This document shows positions 50,401-61,020 of a DNA stretch of 64,000 bases, one piece after another. The position numbers and the translations under genes are program-made. Below the pieces are notes generated by a model. The model was given only the letters and a program-made list of their open reading frames with translations, had not been told where the DNA came from and did no database searches. Each line of letters opens with the position of its first letter. Position 1 is the first letter of the stretch. The stretch is from Thysanoteuthis rhombus (taxonomy: Eukaryota > Mollusca > Cephalopoda > Oegopsida > Thysanoteuthidae), in the NCBI GenBank assembly GCA_963457665.1, contig OY735228.1, positions 2,492,673 to 2,556,672 of the forward strand, in the 5' to 3' direction.

Positions 50401-52555
50401 TGTCTGAGTTGAAATACACTGCATATGTTGAACGGGTTTTTAATTACTATCCGGTTGCATTTCTGTTGAAATACCCTGTCTAAGTTGGAATACACCGTAT
50501 ATGTTGAACGGGTTACTAATTGATATCGTGCTGCATTCATGTTGAAATACCATGCCTATGTTGAAAAACACCGTATATGTTGAACGGGTTTATAATTGAT
50601 ATCTGGTTGCATTTATGTTGAAATACACTGTCTAAGTTGAAATACACCGTATATGTTGAACGGGTTTATAATTACCATCTGGTTGCATTTATGTTGAAAT
50701 ACACTGTCTAAGTTGGAATACACTGTATATGTTGAATGGTTTATAATTACTACCTGGTTGCATTTATGTTGAAATACACTGTCTAAGTTGAAATACACCG
50801 TATATGTTGAACGGGTTTATAATTCCTATCTGGTTGCATTTATGTTGAAATACTCTGTCTAAGTTGAAATACACTGTATATGTTGAACGGGTTTATAATT
50901 ACTATCTTGTTGCATTTATGTTGAAATACCCTGTCTAAGTTGAAATACACTGTATATGTTGAACGGGTTCATAATTGATATTTTGTTGCATTCATGATGA
51001 AATACCTTATCTAAGTTGAAATACACCGTATATGTTGAACGGGTTTATAATTACTATCTGGTTGCATTTATGTTGAAATACCCTGTCTAAGTTGAAATAC
51101 ACCATATATGTTGAACGGGTTTATAATTACTATCTGGTTGCATTTATGTTGAAATACCCCGTCTAAGTTGAAATACACTGTATATATTGAACAGGTTTAT
51201 AATTACTATCTGGTTGCATTTCTGTTGAAATACCCTGTCTAAGTTGAAATACACCGTATGTGTTGAACGGGTTTATAATTACTATCTGGTTGCATTTATA
51301 TTTAATTACCCCGTCTAAGTTGAAATACACCGTATATGTTGAACAGGCTTATAATTACTATCTGGTTGCATTTATATTGAAATACCCTGTCTAAGTTGAA
51401 ATACACTGTATATGTTGAACGGGCCTATAATTACTATCTGGTTGATTTATGTTGAAATACCCTGTCTAAGTTGAAATACACCGTATATGTTGAACGGGCT
51501 TGTAATTACTATCTGGTTGCATTTATATTGAAATACCCTGTCTAAGTTGAAAAACACCGTATATGTTGAATGGGTTTATAATTACTATCTGGTTGCATTT
51601 ATGTTGAAATACCCTGTCTAAGTTGAAATACACCGTATATGTTGAACGGGCTTGTAATTACTATCTGGTTGCATTTATGTTGAAATACCTTGTCTAAGTT
51701 GAAATACACCGTATATGTTGAATGGGTTTATAATTACTATCTGGTTGCATTTATGTTGAAATACCCTGTCTAAGTTGAAATACACCGTATATGTTGAACG
51801 GGTTTATAATTACTATCTGGATGCATTTATGTTGAAATACCCTGTCTAAGTTGAAATACACCGTATATGTTGAACAGGTTTATAATTACTATCTGGTTGC
51901 ATTTATATTGAAATACCCTGTCTAAGTTGAAATACACCGTATATGTTGAATGGGTTTAAAATTACTATCTGGTTGCATTTATGTTGAAATACCCTATATA
52001 AGTTGAAATACACCGTATATGTTGAACGGGTCTATAATTACTATCTGGTTGCATTTCTGTTGAAATACCCTGTCTAAGTTGAAATACACCGTATATGTTG
52101 AACAGGTTTATAATTACTATCTGGTTGCATTTATATTGAAATACCCTGTCTAAGTTGAAATACACCGTATATGTTGAATGGGTTTAAAATTACTATCTGG
52201 TTGCATTTATGTTGAAATACCTTGTCTAAGTTGAAATACACCGTATATGTTGAATGGGTTTATAATTACTATCTGGTTGCATTGATGTTGAAATACCCTG
52301 TCTAAGTTGAAATACACCGTATATGTTGAACGGGTCTATAATTACTATCTGGTTGCATTTCTGTTAAAATACCCTGTCTAAGTTGAAATACACAGTATAC
52401 GTTGAACGGGCTTATAATTACTATCTGGTTGATTTATGTTGAAATACCCTGTCTAAGTTGAAATACACAGTATGCGTTGAACGGGCTTATAATTACTATC
52501 TGGTTGCATTTATATTGAAATACCCTGTCTAAGTTGAAATACACCGTATACGTTG
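46481..52555 (+). repeat. About 3-kb higher-order repeat, two tandem copies
   Basis: Copy 1 is 46481-49442 and copy 2 is 49443-52555. The offset is 2962 bp at the left (47651/50613), drops to 2886 near 48370/51256 and reaches 3116 near 49351/52467, so whole monomers were gained or lost between the copies. It overlaps the second 1673-bp copy, which shows successive rounds of amplification. Confidence 0.82.
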
Positions 52556-53893
52556 AACGGGCTTATAATTACTATCTGGTTGCATTTATGTTGAAATACC
52601 CTGTCTAAGTTGAAATACACAGTATACGTTGAACGGGCTTATAATTACTATCTGGTTGCATTTATATTGAAATACCCTGTCTAAGTTGAAATACACCGTA
52701 TACGTTGAACGGGCTTATAATTACTATCTGGTTGCATTTATGTTGAAATACCCTGTCTAAGTTGAAATACACCGTATATGTTGAACGGGCTTATAATTAC
52801 TATCTTGTTGCATTCATGTTGAAATACCCTGTCTAAGTTGAAATACACCGTATATGTTGAACGGGTTTATAATTACTATCTGGTTGCATTTATGTTGAAA
52901 TACCCTGTCTAAGTTGAAATACACCGTATATGTTGAACGGGCTTATAATTACTATCTTGTTGCATTCATGTTGAAATACCCTGTCTAAGTTGAAATACAC
53001 CGTATATGTTGAACGGGCTTATAATTACTATCTGGTTGCATTTATGTTGAAATACCCTGTCTAATTTGAAATACACCGTATATGTTGAATGGGTTTATAA
53101 TTGATATCTTGTTGCATTTATGTTGAAATACCCTGTCTAAGTTGAAATACACCGTATATGTTGAACGGGTTTATAATTGATATCTTGTTGCATTTATGTT
53201 GAAATACCCTGTCTAAGTTGAAATACACTGTATATGTTGAATGGGTTTATAATTACTATCTGGTTGCATTTATGTTGAAATACCCTGTCTAAGTTGAAAT
53301 AAACCGTATATGTTGAATGGGTTTATAATTACTATCTGGTTGCATTTATGTTGAAATACCCTGTCTAAGTTGAAATACACCATATATGTTGAACGGGTTT
53401 ATAATTGATATCTTGTTGCATTTATGTTGAAATACCCTGTCTAAGTTGAAATACACCGTATACGTTGAACGGGTTTATGATTACTATCTGGTTGCATTTC
53501 TTTTGAAATACCCTGTCTAAGTTGAAATACACCATATATGTTGAACGGGTTTATAATTACTATCTGGTTGCATTTATGTTGAAATACCCTGTCTAAGTTG
53601 AAATACACTGTATATGTTGAACGGGTTTATAATTACTACCTGGTTGCATTTATGTTGAAATACCCTGTCTAAGTTGAAATACACCGTATATGCAAACGGG
53701 TTTATAATTACTATCTGGTTGCATTTATGTTGAAACACCCTGTCTAAGTTGAAATACACCGTATATGTTGAATGGGTTTATAATTACTATCTGGTTGCAT
53801 TTCTGTTGAAATACCCTGTCTAAGTTGAAATACACTGTATATGTTGAACGGGTTTATAATTACTATCTGGTTGCATTTATGTTGAAATACCCT

Positions 53894-55180
53894 GTTGTTG
53901 TTGTCGTATTATTATAGTTTTCTTGTAGCTTTTACAAAAAACACACTATATATGTTGAACAGTTCACAATTACCAACTTGTTGCATTCATTTTTTAGTAC
54001 CCTGTCCATGTTGTACAGATCAATATTTTCATTTGGCAGCTTTTTTTCCCCATTACACTTTATATGCTTAACATTATATAATTTCTATATTGTTGCATTC
54101 GTTTTAAAATACCCCGTCAATACTGTACTGGTTGTTATTACTATGTTGCTGCTTTTTTTTCCCAAAATACTCAGTATATGTTGAACAGTTTATCAACTAC
54201 CATCTTGTGACATTCTTTTTGAAAAACTTGTTTACGTTTTACAGATTATTATTGTTATCTTGTGCGGCTTCTTTTTAGAAACCCGCTGTTTGTTTTTTAA
54301 ATTCTATAATTATCGTCTTGTTACAGTCGTTTTTTTTTTAATACCCTGTCTATATTATACAGATTATTATTTTCATCTTGCAGCTTCTTTTTTGAAACTC
54401 AAGAATATGTTGAATTGTTTATAATCATCATCTTGTTGCATTTGTTTTGAATTAACTTATGTCGTATGGATTATTATTGTCATCTTCCAGCTTTTTTTTT
54501 TGAATACACTTTATATCTGGAACATTTTATGATTACTGTCTTGTTGAATTCGTTTTGAAATACCCAGTCCATGTTGTACAGATTATCATCGTTATCATGT
54601 AACTTCTTTTTTGAAACACACTGTATATGTCGAACTGTTCATGATTACTCTCTTGTTGCATTTGTTTTCAAATATCCTGTCTATGTGGTACAGATTAATA
54701 TTGTGATCTTGTAGCGTTTCTTAAAATTTTCTTCAGATACACTGTATATGTTGAATAGTTCATAATCACCATTTTGTTGCATTCGTTTTGAAATAACGTA
54801 TGTTGTACGGATTATTATTGTTATCTAACAACCCCATTCTTTGAAACACTCTGTAAATGTTGAACAGTTTATAATTTCTATCTTTTTACCATTGTTTTGT
54901 AATAGCCTGTGTATGTCGTATAGATTATTATCGTTGCCTCGCAGCTTTTTTTTTTTTTAATGAACTGTATATGTTAAAAAGTTTATAATTACCATGTTGT
55001 TGCAGCTCCATGTTTTTGAAGCACCCTCCATATGTTGTACTGAATATAATTAATATCTTGTTGTATTGTTTTTGGAATACTCTGTGTATTTCGTTTAGAA
55101 CACAAATACTATTTTGTTGCATCTTTTTTGAGGCACCCAGTATATTCTCTACAGAGTGTAATAAGAATTGTTTGTTTTTT
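53894..55180 (+). repeat. Right edge of the array: 112-bp dimers, then decayed monomers
   Basis: At 53894 the 76-bp pattern ends and full 112-bp dimers resume: half a with CTGTC(C/T)ATGTTGTACAGATTAT and CTTGCAGCTTC, half b with TGTATATGTTGAACAGTTTAT and CTTGTTGCATTC. Divergence between dimers is high. From about 54990 single 56-bp monomers return, and the tail ends with ACAGAGTGTAATAAGAATTG at 55151, as at 11000. Confidence 0.85.
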
Positions 55181-55184
55181 TGAT

Positions 55185-55484
55185 GTTTACACGGGTTGCG
55201 GGATTACTCAACTCGAGTGAATTCAAGTGAGCAAGGCTCAACTTTGCAATGAATACGTGGGATCAGATAAGTAAACAACACTTGCATAACTAAAGCATGA
55301 ATAAGTTCCAGTAATTTGTTATCTTTTAGTTTTCAAAACCTTTCCTCACTTTTTTGTGTGATGTGATTCTATATTACCCAGGTGAACTGAAGGGCAAAGA
55401 GAGAGAGAGAGAGAAATTTTGTTGTTGTTGAAATAATCGTCTTTATACGCTTTTACATAATTTAAATTTTTCAAACCGTCGCAG

Positions 55485-55573
<89 letters not shown>

Positions 55574-56145
55574 CACTTTAAATTTATTTTTAAGTGTTCT
55601 TTAATCCCTGACCAACATGCACATAATTTGTAAAATTTGTCATCTTTGAGTCACCGTGTCTTACGTTACCATATCTAACAAGATCTTTGATATATATTAA
55701 ATATTCAATCGCAGTATATTCATGAATTTAAACACTTTTCTGGTGAATTTCACTCAGAGAAATGTCAGCCGACAAGGATTTCAGGATTATCTTTAACAAT
55801 AAAAAACTAAAAACAATTTGAATTTTTCCTTCAACTTATCCATGTATTTGATATGCACCCACTAATCACGACAATGTCGAAATTCGATACCATCAAAAGA
55901 TTTCAGAAGTAAAAGAAAGCAATGGGTACCACCTACAAACCCTGGTCATGAGAGGTCACACTTACCAAAATATTTGGGTACATCTGCACAGAGACGTAAT
56001 TCTTTCTCTCAGTTTTTATCCAACAAGATATATAGAGTTCCCTCCCTTACTGACCTTCGATGGCCTTTTCTTCTCCTGTTCCAATGGCATACAAGTACAG
56101 AGCACTAAGTAAACCCACTTACAATATACCAACCAGCCTCAAACA
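55185..56145 (+). repeat. I module after the G tail, no gene seen
   Basis: Direct repeat of 63160-63890: GTGGGATCAGATA at 55258 and 63209, GGAGGTCACACTTAC-type at 55954 and 63850, TTCAGGATT at 55782 and 63662. Its position right after the tandem tail in both places defines the end of the compound unit. About 960 bp with no coding similarity on either strand. Confidence 0.75.
55399..55569 (+). repeat. (GA)n tracts
   Basis: A short GA run at 55399-55414 and a long one at about 55488-55569, separated by unique sequence. The 63 kb copy of module I lacks the runs. A long homopurine-homopyrimidine mirror tract can form triplex DNA in principle. Confidence 0.95.
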
Positions 56146-56181
56146 CATTATTTTCTTTACATAATCAACTTGAAATTTTAT

Positions 56182-56658
56182 ATATCATCATCATCAGTCT
56201 TTTAACGTCCGTCGTTGGACATAGACCTTCCCCAGCATTTGCCACACTTCTCTATCATGGGCATCGCGGAGCCAGTACTTCCTGAACTTGTCTAGCTCGT
56301 CTCTCCATCTAATATTCTGCCGGCCTCGGTTGCGCATGTGATCTCGGGGGATCCATGTCGTGAGTCGTGATGTCCATCGGTTGTGTGCCATTCTTGCAAC
56401 ATGGCCAGCCCACCACCATTTGAGATTTTTAATGGATTCTATGATGTCCCTGACTCTTTTTTTTTCTTGAATGTACTGTGCTGTCTTGTGGTATCTCCAT
56501 GTGAGGCCTAGCATTATTCTTTCATGTGCACGTTGCATGGTTCTTAATTTACAGGTCTGTCTCTTGGCTAGGTTCCACGTTTCGGCTCCATAAGTGACTA
56601 TTGGGAGAATGCATTGGTTATATACCCTTCTCTTTAGGATTAATGGGATCTTCTTATT
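56182..56658 (-). mobile_element. 5'-truncated RTE LINE fragment, frame open to its stop
   Basis: The minus strand encodes about 155 residues without interruption to the natural stop: PLILKRRVYNQCIL, PIVTYGAETWNLAKRQTCK, LRTMQRAHERIMLGLTWR, DIIESIKNLKWWWAGHVARM, RGRQNIRWRDELDKFRKYW and finally GKVYVQRRTLKD, followed by a GATGATGATGATATA tail. It contains only the region after the RT domain. It is the youngest-looking LINE piece here, because the frame survives. It sits within module J, where the paralogous site near 11090 has no insertion. Confidence 0.92.
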
Positions 56659-56687
56659 TTTTTTTTTATATATAATAATTAATAATT

Positions 56688-56784
56688 GTGTCATCCACAG
56701 ACAGCTGTTTCGTTGTATTACAACTCTTCATTGTGACTCTAGACTATCCAATATTCCTTCCAGTTCCACGAGGTAGGATCGAAT
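56688..56784 (-). ncRNA. Hammerhead-like repeat, copy 1
   Basis: On the minus strand: a TGAAGA core (complement of 56725-56730), helix II GTTG/CAAC with a TAATA loop (complement of 56712-56724), GAAAC (complement of 56707-56711) and then AGCTGTC, which with the preceding AC gives the very short palindromic helix III known from Penelope-linked hammerheads. The first core base deviates from consensus. The ~50 bp on the other side (CCAGTTCCACGAGGTAGGAT) are shared by all four copies. Confidence 0.5.
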
Positions 56785-56825
56785 TATGTATATAAAGGTA
56801 ATTAATTAATCAATTAATATAATTA

Positions 56826-56910
56826 ATAACTGTTCCGTTGTATTACAGCTCTTCAGTGTGGCTATTGACTGTCCAATATCCCATCCAGTTCCACGAAGTA
56901 GGACCAAAAC
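56826..56910 (-). ncRNA. Hammerhead-like repeat, copy 2
   Basis: Keeps CTGAAGA (complement of 56850-56856), which fits the consensus CUGANGA because position 7 is free. Helix II is present, but the GAAA and helix III side are altered. It is followed by CCATCCAGTTCCACGAAGTA like copy 4. Confidence 0.45.
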
Positions 56911-57151
56911 TGTTACTTCAGACCCAGAGGCAGGCATTTTACCCCTGCCCTGCGTAGAACTGGATGGTCAGTAGGACCGAATTTAAGCAATATATTTACT
57001 TACGCGCAATTTCATATCCACCAGAGTGCTCCATTCCAGAGTTGGAAGAGCATTGCTACATAGTTTATAATGGACGAGTTGACCTACTTGAAGAGTAATC
57101 AATCCTGAAGGAAGGAGCGTTAATAATAATTATGATAATAATAATTAATAA
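56911..57151. other. Interval between hammerhead-like copies, no feature
   Basis: AT-rich sequence with one GC-richer stretch (GCATTTTACCCCTGCCCTGC at 56933). AGAACTGGATGG near 56959 is the complement of the CCATCCAGTTC found in the flanking copies, so part of this may be an inverted relic of the same element. Nothing coding. Confidence 0.4.
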
Positions 57152-57240
57152 TTGTGTCATCAACAGACAGCTGTTTCGTTGTATTGCAACTCTTCATTGT
57201 GACTGTAGACTATCCAGTTCCACGAAGTAGGATCGAATTA
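57152..57240 (-). ncRNA. Hammerhead-like repeat, copy 3
   Basis: Nearly the same as copy 1: GAAAC (complement of 57173-57177), GTTG/CAAC helix II with a modified loop, TGAAGA core and AGCTGTC. It has lost about a dozen bases in the downstream part (ACTATCCAGTTCC). Confidence 0.5.
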
Positions 57241-57244
57241 TATG

Positions 57245-58560
57245 CAAATATATTCCATTTAGCCACTTCTTATAAACGTAAACTATGTTATCATCAACTC
57301 TGCAACACCAGAAAAACTTGGCACTCATTTGGCAAAGTGAAAGAGTTACTTACCAGAGTGAAAAAAGTTAGTAGCAAAAAGGGCGAAATATTTCTACTCA
57401 ATACAAGGCTAACAACTGCGCCATCAAGCGGTGAAAACAAACATTAGAGCCAAGTCAGTCAATTCGCCCTTTATTCAAGTCTTCCCCAATATGTTGCTAT
57501 TTTAATCACTTTACGAACTGGTCTTGAAGTATTCTATTTTCTGTAGATGCAATTGCATAGTTATATCAATTGTACAATATCTCTCCATATCAAATTTATG
57601 TATGCAAATTAGAGTTGCGTCATAACTTTAAACTTACAATACTTAGGTCTATGTGAAGAAGATTAACAGAGCTAAAAAAGCAATTAAAGGGTTGTAGATG
57701 TAATCACCTGTTGTCATAACAACAGAGAATAAGTAACAGACACACTCAAGATCTTATGCCTAATTACACTTAGAAACAGATTGAGTTGGATTGAGACTTG
57801 AAAACAATCTTAAAATAAGGATACTAGAATTATTGAGAATAATCCACCTGATAAAATAGCCTCAGACTCATTAGTGTCGATCCATACATAAATAACCGCG
57901 TCATTTTTTAACAGGTATATACTAGTACTTTATATCTTCCCACAAAAGGATGGTAGATCATCTTAGTTAGCTTGTATCTGCCAGGAGAAGGACACTACTA
58001 TAAAACCTACGACCTTGGTGTCTTGCTTCCTATTCGTGTTCTACTTCTAATCCATCCAAACTATCTGCAACCGTGAGGCCAAGCCATTCATATAACCCCC
58101 ATTTGTCTTATTCGTTAGAGAACAATGTTATTTACGTTGTATCATCAAACACCATGTCAGCAATTGTATTTGTTTAATACTGAATGTATAAAGTTTTGTT
58201 CAACTTATTCCAATCATTTTAATACTTGCGTCATCAAAAAAACAAAACAAAACACAAAAACAATGAAATAACTTCAAACTCATTAGCGCTGACCCATACA
58301 TAAATAACCACATTATAATTTGTCATCTAAGTCTTGTCTAAATTGGTCCCTCAGTTTGCATTCTGCTGCATTTATGATCTAAAAATATCAGACTCTTTTC
58401 ATTGATCACCGCCCAACATGGGGAAAATCCAATACTCATACTAATATTTAATCATAGATATATTCGAATAATTTGAGTATTCGGATACGCCGTGCGGAGC
58501 TCTATTTAATGTGCAGTTCTGATTAAAAGAGTGCAGATCTGAAGACAACTATGATCCATT
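57245..58560 (+). repeat. K, Z-like and M modules, no gene seen
   Basis: 57245-57720 is the uninterrupted form of 11085-13115 (the empty site for the 1.5-kb LINE is at about 57566). 57720-57905 and 58255-58560 match M at 13115-13497, split by a Z-derived insert at about 57905-58250. The empty site for the 400-bp LINE fragment is at 58552-58595. No coding similarity. Confidence 0.75.
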
Positions 58561-58599
58561 CAAATTCAAAAATGTAACATCGATTCTCCGAATAAAGCG

Positions 58600-59030
58600 T
58601 AGCAAATATTAATATAATAATTTCTTTTCATTTTTCGATGAAATGTTATATTCCTCTCAACTTTGGAGACTGGCAAAATAACAGTCAATAATTCTAAAAC
58701 CCATTGTATTCTTGGGCAAGATAGATATACTCATATTATTCAGCGTTTTTTTAAGGAAATAATTTCAATCTTCATCTTGCTCTCTGGGGACTATTCATTT
58801 CCCTCGTTTGTCTCTCCATCTGAGTTGTCTAATATGAAACATGTGTTTGGAGAGTCTAGTCATTATTTGCTTTTGAAGGGTTTGTCATTGAAATAAGGCT
58901 ATTCTAATGACCGAATCATAAGCAAATGTGATGCCCTTCTTAATATTGACCAGAGAATATGTTCCAACACTATTCCCAATGGTCTCAAAACGTTAAGATT
59001 GTTAGGGAAATTACAAAATTTTCTTTGCAG
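58600..59030 (+). repeat. H module
   Basis: Third plus copy of H (TCTCCATCTGAGTTGTCTAA at 58813). A 77-codon frame here is not preserved in the copies at 13925 and 20145, so I do not treat it as a gene. Confidence 0.7.
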
Positions 59031-59031
59031 A

Positions 59032-59161
59032 GAATTGCAGCAACCCGATTCCCCGCTATACAAACTCTTGACAGAATCATAGCCTACATTAAGGGGTCGA
59101 TTTCAGTTGTCAACCCCCACCGTTTTGGGTTCCTAATCTACTGCTGGGCATAATCATCATC

Positions 59162-59225
<64 letters not shown>
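59032..59225 (+). repeat. ~100-bp module and (TAA)n microsatellite
   Basis: The module frame reads LDRIIAYIKGSISVVNPHRFGF and is followed by ATC triplets that have been replaced by a long ATA/TAA run at 59162-59225, about 21 triplets. Confidence 0.75.
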
Positions 59226-59227
<2 letters not shown>

Positions 59228-59720
59228 GCCAATATTTCCTGAATTTGACCAGTATGTCGCACCATCTTATATTTTGCCGGTCTCAGTTTCACTTGGGAAT
59301 TCGCTTTATGAGTCTTGATGTAGAGCAGGTGTCAGCCACTTTTGCAACATGACCAGCCCATTGCCATTTGAATTTTCAAATCGATTCTATGATATCCCCG
59401 GCTCCTGGTTTTTCCCTAATGGACTGTGCCGTTTTGTGATCTTTCCATGTGATGTTGAGCTTGATTCTGTCATGTTCACGTTGCATGGTTCTTAATTTGC
59501 AGGTCAATCTCTTGGTTAGGTTGCATGTTTCGGGTCCATAGGTGACTATCGGGATGATTCATTGGTTGTATACCCTTCTTTTTAGAACTGGTGAGAATTT
59601 CTTTTTCTTGAAAGTTGAGCTTATTCCTGGGCTTAGATGTGTAACCATGTGTCTCTTTATATCTGTGAGAGCACCTGGAGCTGCTATTTGAAATGTGGGT
59701 CGAATTCTGATGGATGTTCA
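59228..59720 (-). mobile_element. Decayed RTE LINE 3' remnant
   Basis: Minus-strand remnant equivalent to 14425-14890, including the complement of CKLRTMQ near 59490 and of DIIESI near 59385. It has frame breaks. It ends at the KYWL position beside the microsatellite. Confidence 0.75.
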
Positions 59721-59795
59721 CGATCGTTGACTCTCAATGTCAAAATGTCCCCTTTTCATTGTTACTCATGTTACTGATGATTCTCTCGTGGAATT

Positions 59796-59912
59796 GCAGC
59801 AACCTGACTCCCCGCAGTACAGCCTCGTTACGCTTGCCAGAATCACAGCCTACATTAAGGGGTCGATTTTAGGTGTCTGCCCGGACCGTTCTGGGTTCTT
59901 AATTTTCCTCGA
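59796..59912 (+). repeat. Displaced extra copy of the ~100-bp module
   Basis: The frame is open and closest to a possible original: VELQQPDSPQYSLVTLARIT followed by AYIKGSILGVCPDRSGF. It is inserted at the point where the RTE remnant gives way to the F body, has no triplet run after it, and is followed by a second partial copy of the adjoining stretch (GATGGATATTTACGATCG at 59998). Confidence 0.65.
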
Positions 59913-61020
59913 TGTATATTTACGAGCCCCTTTATATCTGTCAGATGACCTTGAGGGGGTATTAGAAATATGGTTCGCACAGAGTGACTGGAATTCTGAT
60001 GGATATTTACGATCGTTTGGAATTGAAATGTCCCCTTTTCATTCTTACTCATGATGACATCGATTCAGTTCTCTTTTTATTGATGTTGCCCCTCATTTTA
60101 TTGTATTCGTATTTTGATTGTTCTGCTTAACGGCTTGAAACGGATTTGAAAATTATTAGTTGCTTTGTGAAACTTGACTTTTTTTTTTAGATACCTTGTA
60201 AGTGCTGTGAGACCTTTCAATAAATAGGATCTGGATGTCTAACTGAATTGAATGAAAGGAAGATAAAATAGAATTGCAATAAATGTGCAAGGAAATAGAT
60301 TTATTCAGAGGTTACTCCCTTTGAGTTATCATTTTGATTCCCTCGTATGAATTCAATTAATAACCCAGACAGAATTTCATTTTCTTTGGAACCACGCACT
60401 AATGTTGCATATGTACGTATATCTGTGCGGTGGTCATGTCGGTGATAGCCATGGGGTGTGTATTGGAATTATACGTCCCATAGCGTTACTTTGGTATATT
60501 AACGCAAGCGTACTGTTAAAAAGAGTTCCATCATCATTATATGTCAAGAGGAAGAATGAACAGTCGACATTTCGTTAGAAGTATCAAAGAAAGAGAAATT
60601 CAATCCCTTTAGAAAAATCATGTATATCTTGTACAGAGTATAATTAATGTTCCTCGTTGTCATATGACCATTCAACGCTTAATCAGTCATGGTTTCGTTC
60701 GACATTTGTTGATACTATATTTGTGGAATCTCAGCCCGTGTTTTTTTTTTTTTTTAATTTTTTATATCATTTGACTTCAGCACTAGTTTGGCAAATATCG
60801 CGGATAAGTAGGATTTTCCGGGTCCCTGCTTTATTGTTTCGTATTTTGATATTAATGCCGATTCTAGCATTTGTCTTTTAGCAAAGCCCGATTCTTCCGT
60901 TTGTTATTTATGATCAAAGTATCATTAGAAACCTTTTGCAATGCTTTGAAAGTTTTTGTCTTTAAAAAGATTTTAAATGATTTAAACACATGATGACAAA
61001 ATAACAGTTGCTCATTTTTT
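59913..61020 (+). repeat. F body of the last unit, no gene seen
   Basis: Matches F and F' of the other units: CAATAAATAGGAT near 60220, CATCATCATTATATGTC at 60529, AGAGTATAATTAATG near 60635. Contains neither Z nor A-C, so here a first-half unit passes directly to the G tail. Confidence 0.7.

Larger units (their letters stand above)
25232..53893 (+). repeat. 28.7-kb satellite array of 76-bp monomers
   Basis: About 377 head-to-tail copies of a 76-bp monomer, about 33% GC, with no interruption, inversion or inserted element. Constant features are TTGAAATACCCTGTC at the start, a second TTGAAATAC 19 bp later, CCGTATATGTTGAACGGG in the middle and GGTTGCATTTATG at the end. Most monomers are exactly 76 bp; a few have 74, 75 or 77. 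Two linked variant types occur (ATTACTATCTGGTTGC and ATTGATATCTTGTTGC). The array contains nested higher-order duplications. Frames of 61-66 codons recur on the minus strand only because three monomers make 228 bp; they are not genes. The size and homogeneity fit a heterochromatic or centromere-like satellite, which the sequence alone cannot confirm. Confidence 0.97.

Noticed and set aside
25533-53759. Recurring 61-66-codon minus-strand frames in the array (MYFNLDRVFQ...)
   Set aside because: 76 is not a multiple of 3, so the frame cycles through three monomers; the peptides recur with the DNA period and always end at the same stops. No start context, and indels of monomers do not respect the frame.
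25232-53893. CENP-B box in the satellite monomer
   Set aside because: Only the AACGGG half resembles the box; the essential TTCG half is missing in the monomer and all variants I read.
25232-53893. CRISPR array
   Set aside because: The repeats are contiguous without unique spacers, and the context is eukaryotic.
55346-55576. Leu/Ser-repeat protein
   Set aside because: Translation of the (GA)n tract on the minus strand.
56182-56658. Active LINE
   Set aside because: The frame is open, but the copy covers only the last ~155 residues with no endonuclease or RT domain; it cannot move by itself.
58663-58896. 77-codon gene in module H
   Set aside because: Sister copies of H at 13925 and 20145 do not keep the frame, and no known motif is visible.
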